Shown here: piece after piece, positions 48,331-61,848 of the stretch
Layout: each line of letters begins with the position of its first letter
How positions within the stretch are numbered: position 1 is the first letter of the stretch
Assembly (NCBI RefSeq): GCF_000499845.2
Contig: NC_023758.2
Location: 40,380,108-40,444,107, forward strand
Source of the DNA: Phaseolus vulgaris
Taxonomy: Eukaryota; Streptophyta; Magnoliopsida; Fabales; Fabaceae
Length of the DNA: 64,000 bases
Reading direction: 5' to 3'
The notes under the pieces: model-generated
Databases searched by the model: none
The model's input: only the letters and a program-made list of their open reading frames with translations
Told to the model about the DNA's origin: nothing
Program-made: the position numbers and the translations under genes

Positions 48331-50582
48331 TCAGTCGCCTAACAAAGTTGAAAGAAACAAGTCCTGCACAAAACCAGATCTCCCAGCAGCTTGTCTCATC
48401 CTTTTCTCTCGCTCTTCAGTGCTCAAGGAGGGATCAAAACTGTAGAAGGAGACAGATAAAAGTTGTGATTCACAGGTCAATCTTTGATACAATGATAATG
48501 ATTAAGCATGCATACTATTCCGATTGGTCCAGTTTATCTACGCAGCCAAAGTACAGAAAACAGATTACAGTTTAGTAGCAGGGCCAATATTTGAGACATT
48601 CTTGTGTTTTTTGTTAAAAAAATAATGCACGGGATGGACTTTATAGAGAGGACAATGACTCATCATTAGGGTCTGAATTATATAAATGTGTGTTAATTAG
48701 ATGATGACTTGAGGGATTAAACATCAAAATATCTTTCTATTGGATACTGATAAGGCAGTTAAAATTCAAATAAAGCACCTTGATTTCCAAATATGTTCAG
48801 GTGTCACATTTTTGGCAGAAGAATCCTCAGCCGTTGTTACCACAGATTTTGAAATCTCTTCAGCTTCAGAGGCCGGGAAATTCAAAATAAATGAGGATAG
48901 AAAGGGATCAGTAGCAACATTAGACACTGCTGCACTGTTTGACCGGTATCCTCCTCCGCCACCACCACCAAGAAGCACTTGTAGATGAGCCTCACGAAGA
49001 TCTCGACCCAAGATAGACAATGTCTGAGTGTTTGGAAGAGCAACTCTTCTTAACCTGCGTCTTCTCTGTACGTAATCCTTAGTCAAGGGAATCCATTAAA
49101 TTATTTCAATTTTCATTCGAGAAACAATTCATTATCTGATCATGTTTAAAATATTCAAACAAAACATGGGTATAAAGGATATCTTGAATAAGTGCCCATG
49201 TTGCAGCGTTATGTGACTTAACATGTCCCTTGCAACTTTAACGGAGCATATAGGACAAATCTGCATCCCAGAAAAACCAAGCATGAGCTACCACAGCCAG
49301 ATACAGTTAAGCCAATCATTGAGGCAGGGATAATGATTTTTTTTATTAACACACACATATGCAATGCGACATACACACAAAATGAGCTAAATTCTAATAG
49401 TGCACTAAGGCAGCTTATCCATATCAGTTATCACAAGATTGTTAATTACAGGTAAAATTCACGACTAAGTGTTCAGGAGATCATCAATCAACATGTTACT
49501 TTTTTATGATATGATATATAACTATTTTCCATCTGAAAAAGTGGTTGCTAAGAACATTCCTCTTGAACGATCTTCGATATATTGTATTTATGACCTAAGC
49601 ACAGGCATACAATACAGAAGTGCTACTAAAAAGAAAGACAATTCTCCTAGGAGCTAAGCCCTCTTGATTTTAACCTTGAACCCTATTCTTTCTAAATTTC
49701 CTTTGAATCCTTGATTGTCTGGTCTTTATAATCGATGACAAGCTTATACAACTAAATCATATCTTGACACGCAAATTTCCTCATCCACAAAGTTTAAATT
49801 AATTATTTATATACATTCTGGAGCAAATTTCCTCCTCCACAAATTTCCTTCACCACTTCTAGATGTTCTCATAAATAAATCACAAACCTTCTGGCAACAA
49901 GGATAACAGCAAACTACCCTTGCAGTCATGGCTACTGTTAAGGTCAATCAAAAGGTAAGACCTACAGCAGAGTGCCACTCCAACATCCTGAACTTCAATA
50001 ACTTCAAAATATGTCATGGTCTTAGAATTCTTATGAAAATGAAATCTATATAAAATTGAAATGTCCATAGGTTTCCTCTACACAAACCATGCTAACATGC
50101 TTCCAAGTAAATATTAATCTTCCGACAACTATGCTATCAAGGATACCAATTTCTCAAAGACAAAGAAACGAAGATCTAGCTTTCCAATTTTTTAACGAAA
50201 CAAACATCATAAAAAAACATCAGAGAAAAAATAAGCCTCATACCGTGACTCTTGATTCACAAGAATGTTCGTCTTCGAGATGAGAGCACAAAGACGCGAT
50301 GTCAAAGTCTTCATAACAATAGGGGCAAGGGAAATCGGGTCGCACCTCTTCTTCCACATCAAAATCATCGATTCCCAACCGATCTGACACACCCCAGATA
50401 TTCAAAAAATTTAAAAAACATATTTTGATTGAACCCAGAAATTTTTTTTCAGAAAAAAATAAAAAGGGAATTGTCACGTAGCACAGTTAACACGAACCTA
50501 AATGAGAATTTTGATGGTGATGCTGAAGCGTGTATTGGCGTTTAGCGGCGGCAAGACGCGAGGTCCAGAAGTCAGAATCCAT
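48331..50582 (-). CDS. DI19: Di19-type zinc-finger protein (234 aa, 5 exons, one U12 intron)
   Basis: Minus-strand exons, 5' to 3': 50582-50498, 50383-50244, 49260-49183, 49071-48779, 48439-48331, joining to 234 aa. Members of the Dehydration-Induced 19 family are nuclear C2H2-type proteins in drought, salt and ABA responses, known as substrates of calcium-dependent kinases. Seen here: start MDSDFWTSRLAAAKR; first zinc finger Cys48-Cys51-His63-His68; second Cys77-Cys80-His91-His96 (ICPICSVKVARDM); a basic run QRRRRLRRV (103-111) typical of the family's NLS; REAHLQVLLGGG; and the C-terminal block beginning FDPSLSTEEREKRMRQ and ending in DLFLSTLLGD. The other introns are GT-AG. The third intron starts AT and ends AC. 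Confidence 0.95.
49072..49182 (-). other. U12-type AT-AC intron, 111 nt
   Basis: On the minus strand the exon ending CTTATTCAAG is followed by ATATCCTTT, the exact U12 donor consensus. The branch-site CCCTTGAC (plus 49082-49089) matches TCCTTRAC at 7 of 8 positions, and its A is 11 nt before the terminal AC. Joining here gives FKVQRRRRLRRV, the family sequence, in phase 0. There is no GT-AG alternative that keeps that protein. Confidence 0.92.
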
Positions 50583-50624
50583 TGAAAGATCGAAGAGATG
50601 AATTGATGAAAGGGTTATGTAAAA

Positions 50625-50650
50625 AAATCAAATCAAATCAAATCAAATCA
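50625..50650. repeat. (AAATC)n short tandem repeat in the Di19 leader
   Basis: About five AAATC units lie 43 bp upstream of the Di19 ATG, probably inside its 5' UTR. Confidence 0.85.
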
Positions 50651-50699
50651 GCACCTTCAACAGACTCAACGAACACTTTTTTTCCTCTCTAATGGATGA

Positions 50700-53600
50700 A
50701 AATAGTTTGAGATGCAACGTGATCTCAGGTCCCAAGTGTAGAGAGAAAATAAAATAAAAATAAAAAAGAGTTTAATATTGTTTTCCGAAAATGATTTGAC
50801 TTTTTCCAAGAGTTTCAGAATTGCCGACTGTAATGGAGCGAGTTTTGTGGTTAGCATCAAACTTGAGATTAAACAAAGGAGAGGAGATGTCAGAGTTTGT
50901 CTTAAGATATACACACCTTTGGTTTTTTTCTTTCTTTTTATTCATTCATTATTATGTGGTTATCACAATTTTCCCTTCTTCTTTTCTTCTTCTTTTCACC
51001 CTATTTTCCCCCTCTCTACCTTTCTCATTTTAAAATATTTAATTAAATTTTAGTTCACTTTTAATGTAATTGTAAAACAAATTTTAGTTTTCTAACGAGA
51101 TAAAGCCATAAGAATTTTTGTACCCAAGAATTTAATTGTCACAAGTCAATGTTTTAAAATTAATTAATTAATTAACAAGAAAAGTGAGTGAAATGTTATT
51201 TCAGATATATATAATATAATGAAACACATTGCAAGATTATTCTCAGTTTGTTTGTAGGTCTTTTTCAACATCTATATTGAAAGCAATTCTAGTTTGGTGG
51301 TAGATTTAATTAAATTTACTTTATTTACACAATACTTCAGATTACTTTATTTTATAAGCATTTTATAACATTACATTATTATTGCACAAAACGTTTTCTT
51401 TTCCAAAAAAATTAAAAATCCATACAATTATCGAATTCTATTGTGCTTGTTTCAAAGAAAATATTGATTAGAAGAATATTTTATCATTGGGTTATTTTTT
51501 AATCTTGATATATTAAATGGTGTCAAGTTCAAATATATTACTTAAATATACTAAGCAAATTCTGACATGGCAGTTATAACGATTTTTCAATTCTTTTAAA
51601 AAAATTTATCGAGTTTTATATTTTCAAATTAGTAAGAAGAGTTTGTATTCTCAAACAATATGAATATTCTACATGAAAAAAAAAAGTAAAAATCATTTTC
51701 TTATATCAATCTGTATGAAATTATAATACAATTTAACAATCTTATTATATATGACAAAATACGTAAATCAAGTTTAGCGTGAAATTATGTTGACTTAATT
51801 AATTGTCTTAAATCCGTATTCTATGTATGAGTATTTAGATGTGTTAAATTTCTAGAGTGAAATCTTTACCTCAAAAGATACTTTTAGTTTATAAAAAAAA
51901 TATACATAAATCCATAGTTAAATTCTACAATAACAGTACATTATTTCCCTTTAAAAATAATAATGTGAATATTTCTTAGCTCATTGTCTCTTATATGATA
52001 AGACTTAAAATTGTATATTTTTATCAAGTAAAAAATTAGTCAATATAATTCAATCAGCACGAGTTTATGATTATATAATTGACTCGTCTACAGATATAGA
52101 GGACATATATAACATATTAACAACATATAGATTATTTTTTTGATAACAGGTTTAAACTCTTTAGGTATAGTTTTGTTTGAGTTTTTCATATAATTTTTTT
52201 TTAGTTCTATAGTGAGTTTTGTCTTGTCATTTATGTTTGTTTGTCTGTTGTTGTTTTTTTTTAATCGAATATTTCATGTTATGATAGATGAGAAATAAAG
52301 TTTGGAATATTAGTTTAGTTGACATATCAGATTTTATAGTATAACATGAATTTTATAAAAAAGATTAAATTGGTTAAGTAGTACATTTAAATTCTCTTAA
52401 GTGAAATTAGGTTTAATTAATTTTTTAGTATCTATTATTAAAATTATCAACTTAACTATAATAATATCATCACATCAATATATAATATTAAAGATTAAAA
52501 TAACAAAGTAACATATTTCTAAAGGTTAAAATAAATAAAAAAAATATCTTATTTATAGGATTAAAATAAAAAATATCATAATTTTTTTTTATTTCACAAG
52601 TTAAACGTGTGGTTGCTTGGAAGAAATGTATGTTAAAAAATTTGTTGGTGACGAGTTGATATTTTTACAATTGGCGACTTGTGTTCTTCCTTACAAAGCA
52701 AAAGCAAGAAACAAAATTTTAAACCTTCTATTTTCTTAGAAATAAAAGGCCTTTTTTATTTTATTCAAAAGCTTGAACATTGAAGATTTAATGACTCTAA
52801 TGATCATGACCAAATTGACGTTGATCCAGTTTGGTTGCTTGATGTTGTATTTAATACTGTGTGCTTTTCGTTGACTATAATCTCACATAGAATACCCATC
52901 TATCAATCATTTTTATGAATCAAAATTAATTTATTAAAATATTATTCTCAACTATTAGGATTTTTAATGAACTAAAATACATTTTAATAGAACAAACCTA
53001 TATCTAAGAACAACTTCAAACAATTTTGAAAAATATTGGATTTGAGGAAGTTCCAGAAGATTTTCAATACTGAGGACAACTCTTTTACTTAGAATAACAC
53101 TTTATTTGATTCTTGAAGATAATTGGTTTAGTCATTTTGATATCACTTTTATCTTCTTCTTTTTTATTTATTCTTGTATAAAGTGGTCTTTTTCTTATTT
53201 ATTTACTTTACTTAGTGTATTTGATTTTTTACCAAAATGAGTGTGGTTTGGGTTTCCAGAATACCTTTTTGTATTAGGTTTACTAGAACAACTTTCTGGA
53301 ATAGTCTTTTTATAATATGTATTCAGATTTTTGTTATCTATAATCCTTTTTTTAAATATGTTTCTAGATTTTTTTTTTTCAAAATATGTTATTTATAATA
53401 TTTTGAGTTTGCCCTTTTAAAATGAGATATTGATTTTCTAATTCTATTATGAAATTTTATTTGAAAGATTGATTCTGGATTTCGTTCTTCAAAATGTTTT
53501 TTTCAATTTCAGATATTCAATTTTAGAATGAATATAAATTCTGAAATTTAAAAAATTTAGAATATTTCATCGAGAGGGCATGAATTAATTACTAATTTCA

Positions 53601-53925
53601 ACAAAAAGTAGCAATACAGAAATGTTATTGCTTTTGCGTCTAGTCCAAAACATTTTAGCTTCCCTTTCTCGTCTTTCATTTCCCTTATCTGTACCAGCTT
53701 ATCATTATTTAGTAATAACAACTTGAAACTATTATTATTTGTAGCGAGAACTTAAAGTGTGAATTGATAGATAATTTGATTAATAAAAATTATAGATTAT
53801 AATTATGGTGTCAAACAATCTATTTATACATCATGAACAAGTAAATTAATTAATTATAAAACAATATTTGAAGTAAATTCATCCACTCACTTCTATAAAT
53901 TATTAATAACTTATTTATTACATTT
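50700..53925. other. AT-rich intergenic DNA, no gene seen
   Basis: Promoter side of Di19, then AT-rich sequence with only short Phe/Ile/Lys-rich frames. Confidence 0.45.
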
Positions 53926-53929
53926 TAAA

Positions 53930-54440
53930 AAATCAATTGATCCTTTGAACTTAATGAATCAAAATTAATTAAATTAAGTGTTTTACTGTTTTTTAAAATA
54001 TCATTGATTCGATTTTTAGTTCAATTTCAATTACAATATTATTTCATTGATTTTGATAAATATATTATTGATTCAACCTTAATTGAAATATCGTTAACTC
54101 AATCGATGACTCACTTCATAAAATCTTTAGTTTAATATTAGTCAAAGAATCACTAATTCACTCATAGTCAATATATCATTGATTTTGAAATATCTTTGGC
54201 TTAACCTCAATCAAGATATCGTCAACTTGACATTAGTTGGAACATTATCAACTCGACTTTCATAAATATCGATTAAGACATTGTTGACTTGATATCAACT
54301 AAGACATTATCAATTTGATTTCAATAAAATCATCTTCAACTTAACTTCAATCAAGAAATCATGAACTTAACCTCAACAAAAATATAAAACTCAACCTCAA
54401 TTAAGACATTTCCCATAAACTTGACCAAACAACGTCAACT
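53930..54440. repeat. AT-rich degenerate tandem repeat, about 26-bp period
   Basis: Units such as GATATCAACTAAGACATT with ATCAATTT, GATTTCAATAAAATCATC with TTCAACTT, and AACTTCAATCAAGAAATC with ATGAACTT are each 26 bp and follow without gaps at about 54280-54360. Flanking units drift in length. The motif AGACATCGTCAAC or close relatives recurs. Confidence 0.72.
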
Positions 54441-55019
54441 CAGAATTGTCATACCATTTGTTCTATCTTAAGAACATTATTATCTTCATATTGACTTAAA
54501 CCTTTTTTACTTCTATTAGAACATTATCAACATGAAATACTCATATAATTCATAATTTTTTAAAAAAATAATAATAAACCAATAAATTTTTGAAATATAT
54601 TATTTATGGGGATGAATTATATTTTCATCTATAAAAATATTTTATAATGGACTTCGATCAATTTTAACTAAAATTTAAATGAATAAAAGTATATGAATGG
54701 AATTTTCAATCCTATTCCCTGTAACGCTAAATAAAATTTATTTTATCCATTAAATTTATCTGCCCTATTTATACGAATAGTGGGACATTGTTGGTAAAAT
54801 AGTTAGATTTTAAAAAAATTATATCGCTTAAGTTTAATCATATATAAAAAAACGTTTTATTAAGAAAAATTGTACATTTTAATTATCTCTTTGCATAAAG
54901 AAAATAGTCTTTGACTGCTTAATAAAGGTTAGAGGTGGCTATAGAAATCAATAAAGGTTAGAGGTAGCAAATTGATGTTTATAATGGGATGAACCAAACA
55001 ATGTGCAATTAAAGTTTTA

Positions 55020-55380
55020 GAGTTTTTTTCCAGCACCTCCATATATTCTTCTCCCACCTTCATAAATTTTTTATTTCCAAAAATACACCTCTCTAATACT
55101 TCGAATTACGTAATTCAGAAGTTTTTTTTTAAAATACGTAATTAGCTTTCGAATTACATCATCCATAAGCCTTTTTTTATATGCATGATTAATTTCCGGA
55201 TTATATAATCTATAAGTCTTTTTTAGCTTCTGTATTATGTAATCTGGAAGTCTTTTTTCAAATGCGTGTCCGGATTCCATAATTCAGAAGCTACTCTATG
55301 GGAGTGGCACAAGAAGAATAAAAAAGTACGTTTTGTATGGGGTGACAGAAGAACCTATGGAAGTGCAGGAAGAAACAACC
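55020..55380. mobile_element. Mutator-like MITE with perfect 9-bp target duplication
   Basis: AAAGTTTTA occurs at 55011-55019 and 55381-55389. The element begins GAGTTTTTTTCCAGCACCTC; its right end, read inwards, begins GGTTGTTTCTTCCTGCACTT, and the two arms stay similar for about 40 bp. The interior has several short TTCCGGATTATATAATC-type palindromes. No protein is encoded. Size, 9-bp duplication and TIRs fit a non-autonomous Mutator-like element. Confidence 0.85.
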
Positions 55381-55389
55381 AAAGTTTTA

Positions 55390-56256
55390 TTGGGTTTCTA
55401 AAATTTAGGTCTGAGAAATTTAGCATATTGAACCCGGTCCAATGGACTAGACTTGATTGATAAAATGTAGGTCCAAAAAATTGAACCTACATGCCCTAAC
55501 AATTTATTTATTTATTTTCTTTTTACATATATTTAACTGTATTTCTGAGAAATTTTATATTACATGATTAGTTTTATCTTTATTCATTTTTAATTAGAAT
55601 CAATCTGACCTAATATAAAGCTAGGCTGGACAAATAATTGTAGCCCAAACGAAATTTGGGTTGGCTCAATCTGATTTCACAGTTCGACAAACAAAATTAC
55701 ATATTTAGATACACATAATGATTGTTGATTAGGGAGGAAAAAAGATGAAGAATATGTTGAATAAGTAATATCTGAATACTGACCAGTGAATTTAGAAAAA
55801 CCAAAAAAAAACTACTCTTTTTCTGCCCTCATTTATTTATACAGTAGTGTATCCACAGAAAACAAGCATAGAAAGTTCAGCAAGAAAAACAGTAACAAAT
55901 ATTTAGAGGTAGAGAAACATAAATATTTTGGGAAGGTTATCCTGTAGGAAAGAATTAAAATAGATTACTCAGTAAGCTACAACATTAACTTATTCAGAAT
56001 TTTTTTTATAAAACTATATAAGAAACTATATAAATTAGAATGCTGATAAAAGAACAGAATAATAAAATAAAATACACTACAGTCTCTTTTGTATTATATT
56101 TTGAAATAAAAGAAAGTTACAACAACAGAGAAGCTTGTGAAAGTTTTAAATGGATGATTTAAGAAACTGATGCTGAAATGAAAGAAAAATGATTGTTGTT
56201 AATTTTGAGTAGAGGCAAGGCAACTGAATGTGTTACACCATGATGTGCTAGTTACT
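55390..56256. other. Spacer and 3' UTR of the next minus-strand gene
   Basis: No coding frame of note. Confidence 0.4.
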
Positions 56257-59200
56257 TCAACTTTTCTTACTTTTGCTAATCTTGAGAAGGGCTTCAAGTA
56301 GTATAGGTATACAAATTCCACGAGACATATCCTCTTGTTTTACTTCAGAACTGGAACCCTTTGCTAATGTTTTCTCCTCCCTTTCTTCTATTCTCAATGA
56401 GTTTGGAAAGTACAAGCGTCCCTTTTCTCCTGCTCTCAGTCCAATGAGATGCCCAAGGGATACACTGTTGTCTTGAAAGAAAGATGCTGTGGACTGTTTT
56501 TTCCAACACAAGAAAACAGTTAAAAGGAGCATTTATTTTACATCTCCTCTTTCTTACTACTGCTGAATTCAGGACCTTGGTGGGGGCAATTTTCCTATGT
56601 TTTCTTTAATGAATCCTTTTCATTATCAACTAAAAACATATAATTGAGTATGGGTTTAGGCTGTTCAAAATTATAAAAGGTGGCGGCAAAACATAAACAA
56701 TGATTTCTCTTATAGTGTTCCTTAGATGAGAGGGTACATTTGCCTACCCTCAACTCTATGTAGGTCCTCCTATGCCTCTGAGGATCTATATGAAATACAT
56801 TACTTTGGGAAATTGGTAGTTCTCACATTGAAACTCTACATTGACTTAATGCTAGAAGTGTAGACCAATATCTGGCAAATTGATGGCTTGTGACACGTTC
56901 TCATCTTTTGTATAACATGAAAGAAATGTCAGCCACACATGGTTTACACAGAATTCTTTTCCATAATAACATAGATTCTATCAGTTATTGCTTTGAAATA
57001 AGTTGTTAATATGTTCATTTGTGTACACTTTGATCAGAAGTACAGTTTCCTTAGATAGTTGAACTTTAACTATGAACTTCTGCTGTTCCTACTAACTAGT
57101 TATTTCAATCCTCTCTCTTTGATCCTTAGTTATTTTCATTTAATGACACGAGAAAAACCCTTGTATCCAATCAACAGTGAGAAAGAAAGAAAATAGGATC
57201 TGTGAATTCAAATTACCTCAGTATCAAGGTTGGAGGATGAGAATGAGGAAAAACTGGTGGACGGAATGTGCATTGAGTGTGTCTCTACTGGAGCAGCTGG
57301 GAGTGATTCTACATCTCTAAGTCTTGTATTCAAGAAGCCAAGACCAAATGGCCATCCAATAGGCATTTCATCGTTCTGAGAATTGATGGCAAGAAAAAAG
57401 TAGTAACATTAGAAATACAAATAAAGTTTAAACGAGCCTAATGAAAATCTGAGTACAATTTTAGCCAACGTATAGCATCCGAAGAACAGTTTACAAGAGT
57501 TCCCTGAAGAGCAAGGTGACAGAAATTTATGATTCAAAAACTGGCATTTCCTTTGCTAAAATACTTGAAATCATACAACGAGTATTGCATCACACCTATC
57601 ATGTCATATACTTCACTTCAGCTCACAAAATGAGTTCAACTCAAGAATATGGATTTAGTAAATATAAAGGCGAGCTCTTCATTGAAAGAATAATGAGGAC
57701 TATGTAGATCAAATGTTAAAGATCAAGATATCAAACTTCAATCTAGTTAATCGTCACTCTTCTCATTTTTGGAATTTGGATTATGAAGAAATTTTAGAGT
57801 TCAACTTACCAAACAAAAGCTTAGAAAACAGTTGTACTGAATTGGAGAAGTTGAGATATGTATAGCAAATATTATGCTAGAACAAGAGAAAGGTAAAGCA
57901 ATATTGAAGGTACCATTGGAGACCAAGTTCAGCAGGTGTAAGCGTTATGAAAATCTTCAGAAATTCTTAACATTGCATAATTGTTCTATACTATCCTCCT
58001 GGTGGTGCTAATTCTATGCTCCTTCAATCTTGCTGATATGACAATGCAGCTCTTCCCTTTCAAAGATTTAAGGAAAGAAAGTAAATTGATCCACAAATCC
58101 GGTAGAAAAGAAGATCATAAAATCTATTTTCAAATGACCAAGAGGCCTACATATCTGTCAGAAGAATCATCTAAATAGGTGAGGTTGGTAAAATATTATG
58201 TCATTAGATTCTAAAACCCACACAATTTGTTCTGACCACATGTCCGACAGCAAACTCTGTCACCGACCATTTATGAATCTTCTAGTTGTATATTACATAA
58301 TGGTAAACTAAGTGCTATTTCTTGGTTTGCTAACTGGACAAACTCTTCTAACAGAGAGGTATGGCTAATTACAAAATGAAAATAAACCAAATTATCAAGG
58401 GGAAATAGAACAGAAAGAAATCAAACTGTCTGAATAGTTTGCACTTAATTGGTGTTCACTAGCGCTTTAAAAAGAATGCTCACGATTCAGTGTGAATTGA
58501 ATGGGCTCATTTCTCCAGAAATTTCCCAGATCTATTTGCTCCATTTTGATTTTGAATTTGGCCCACATCATGTGGCTTTGCTAGATTTCCTTATCTTGTT
58601 ACATACTATATGAAATGAAAAGAATAGTAGGTCAAAAATGATACATGAATGGTTATGTTTACAGATAATTGTTCCAGTGAGAAAGACATTCATTTAAGAG
58701 AAACTCTGTTCCTACACCATCTAATTTATCATTTTAAGCTAAAAATTTAAAATTGGACCTACCTTTTCCTTGGCTTTAACTCTTCAAGTTGCCAAAATTA
58801 TGAAATAGTAATCTTCCGGACAGGGCCATTAACATTGTTACCCCATTTTCTGCTTCTAGTAAATGACATGTTGGCATTACAAAGACCTATCCTTCCCTTC
58901 AAATCGCATTCTTACAACTAAGTTCGGACAACAAACATTGATGGGTTTTAATGAAATGTTAGTTCGCATGCCCACTGTTCTCACAACTACTACTTCCATT
59001 ACGGTCCTTACTTGAGACACTAATGGGGTCATTTCTTCATGTCAGTCCATCTGGAAAGTACAAATTTTACAGTACACACATTCATCATAGTCCATACACA
59101 TTGTTTTCTTTTCATTCTGCCACTCCTTCTGGCTAATGCAACTTCTACTCATACACACACATGACTGCATTATATATGCTCAACATTACTTTCACCCAAT

Positions 59201-59680
59201 AATTTCAGCAAAATAACAAGAACTTCACATAACAGCAAAATTCAGTTCCCAGTTCCATCAAACATGACTTGCAATACTATCAACCACTATAAGCAAACAA
59301 AAACAAAAACGTAGAAAATATGTGCCTTACAAACTGATTACTCTCTAATTCAACTAATCAAGAGACTGCACACTAAGAACATAACCATCCACACACAGAA
59401 AAACAAACCCAGAGAGATTCAGTATCAATTCCAATTTAAACACTTTAAACTTCAAACACATCACCATGTATTCATCAATAGCAGTAACACACCGAGAAAG
59501 AAGTATTGTTCTTTTGGAGTGCATAAATAAATAAAAAAACTGAAAAAACAAAGGGAGTGGTAAGAGAGATGGTGAATGGTAGAAGAAAATGGAAAAAGAA
59601 GGCATATTTTTATGTCATGGTTGTAATTTGTGCAGAAGAATAGCAAAAGGGTACTGAATTATTATTACCTCTGAAACCAT
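56257..59680 (-). CDS. Conserved plant protein of unknown function (135 aa, 3 exons)
   Basis: Minus-strand exons, 5' to 3': 59680-59669 (only four codons, MVSE), 57375-57217, 56493-56257. GT-AG introns are in phase 0 and give 135 aa. The second exon carries MPIGWPFGLGFLNTRLRD and a Ser-rich STSFSSFSSSNLDTE; the third carries STASFFQDNSVSLGHLIGL, GRLYFPNSLR and ends in a basic KISKSKKS. I recognise this as a type of plant-specific small protein with a GWPFGLGF start, but I know no function. The first intron of 2,293 bp is very long for the gene. The exon 1 call rests on the ATG, the donor GTAATA and the phase. Confidence 0.72.
57376..59668 (-). other. Long first intron of the unknown gene
   Basis: Bounded by GTAATA at 59668 and an ...TTCTCAG acceptor at 57378-57376 on the minus strand. 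No other gene was seen inside it. Confidence 0.6.
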
Positions 59681-59699
59681 GTTGTGTCAGTTGGCTCTA

Positions 59700-61840
59700 C
59701 CGAGAAATTGATGACAAAATGATGATCACGGAGAAAAAAACTGAGGATTTGTATTGGAGAGAAACCAAAGGAAAATATACGTGTCTCCTAACTAGTGTAA
59801 TAGTATCCTGCATTAAACGTAAGACATGCTTGTGGACCCACATCACCGGTGGGTCATTGCTTGAGTTAAAGATCAATTTTTTCATGATGTTTCAGAAATT
59901 AATCCCAAATGTTATGTACTTTGGTCAATGGATGAAAAAACTTGTATTAATTTACACACTTTTTCTATTAACGTATTATAAATCGGTCTAAAATGGTATG
60001 CAAGTTTCAGAGTAAAACCTCTGAAGTAAACATATATATACCTTTTTTTAGCTTATTCCCTGTTTTGAGTAAATAGTTCCAAAAAAATTAAGAAAATAGT
60101 AAAACATTTTTATCTCCAATCTGATGATTATAATCATTTAATACTTAAATTGAAATTGGGACTATTAACTACTTTGTTTCCCAATATATTGATCAAATTT
60201 GTTCATAAAGACAAAATTATGTTTTATGCACGACAGTGACAAATTATATCTAATTTTTAGATAGAGACCAAATTGATTATGTAGATGGAAGTAGAGAACT
60301 AAATTAATTGATAGTTGAAAAAGTCAATAACTAAATTCTTCTTTTCCGTAATATCAAGAATTATATCATATTGATTTGTAGTTGTCACGGTCAAGAACTT
60401 TAATTTGTTTCTTTATCAAATACAAATATTAAATTAATAATTATCTTTTCAAATAAATTAATTTTTTAATTTAGCACCATATTTTAAAGTTTCTAGGAGT
60501 AACAAATCATATGATTACTAAGTTGGAAAAAAAGGTATTTAATAATATGACGATGAATACAAGATAAGTACTCTAATTTTATTTGTTTTTATATTTTTTT
60601 TTGCAAGTTAGCTATTCATTTACATGGCTATTTAGCCAGTTTAAATAAAAAGAATTTAACTCTAAGCTATTTGAAAAATAACTTGATCGTAATAGTATAA
60701 ACTACTTTACTACTTTTTTTTTCCTCTTATTATTATTATATTAAAATTACATCTAAAATAATATTTTTAATATTAATATTTTTACTAACATGATGAGCTA
60801 ACGTCTATTCACAAGTTCTTTTATATAATTATTTTAAATTTTTATTTTTGTATAAGTTAATTTTAATTTCTACAAAATTTTATTTCTTTATTTTTTTCTA
60901 AAATTTCTCTTTGGAAAGTTTATCCAAAACATACCTTTAATTTAATTATAATTACCTACATGTAAAACTAAATTTTTTTAATCCAAAATTTATTTACTTT
61001 TTACTCAAATTCATTTTATTTTAACACTCTCCTTATAAAATGATGAATTTCACTCTTTCCTTACATGTATATGAAATATAACTCCTGTACAACAGAACCA
61101 TTTTAATAAATTACCATTGAGTATTTTGAATTAATTTTAAATATATATAATGTAAAAGTGTTGATTTCTCTCTGCAAGTGTAACGAATCAATTGTAATAT
61201 AGTATTTTTTAAAGTACCAATGTTGAAACCCACAAGGAACAATTCTAATTAAGATGTTATGTTATAAAACTCATTAAGTATAGAAAATAATTTTGAGACT
61301 TTGTTCATAACCAAATTCGGAGAGTTAGGGTTTGATTCAGGATGTAACAAAGCCAACTTATCAAATATAGAGAAAGATACTTGGGAATGAATTGTGTCTA
61401 TCTCAATCATCTATATTTTGAATAATACAATATATAATACTCAAAACTACTTATTTTTTATGCTTAATTTAAAGTCATTCATCTTGACTCCTCACAGATG
61501 AAATTCATAAGATAATTTCTCAAACACTGATTCCTCAGATATTTAACAAAATTATATAATCATCTTTAACTAAATTTAGGAACAAAATTATAATGCAATC
61601 AATAACCTGGAATCTATTCCTAGCATTACAAGTTATCAAGTATTTTCGTCTATTTCAGATCCTTAAAGGTACTTTCCAGTTAAATTTAAGGATCAAAATT
61701 AAGACTCTATTGATCAGACAGAATCAAGCAATAAGCATAAAACGAAAATACCAAGAACAAGTAGAAAATAGAATTTTATATATATATCACCAAGAATACA
61801 TTTGATCAAGGTAAATTACATTCAATCCCAAGTTAGAAAG
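59700..61840. other. Promoter and AT-rich intergenic DNA
   Basis: No gene seen. The last part (from about 61300) may be transposon-derived sequence that continues after 62435. Confidence 0.4.
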
Positions 61841-61848
61841 AACTTAGC

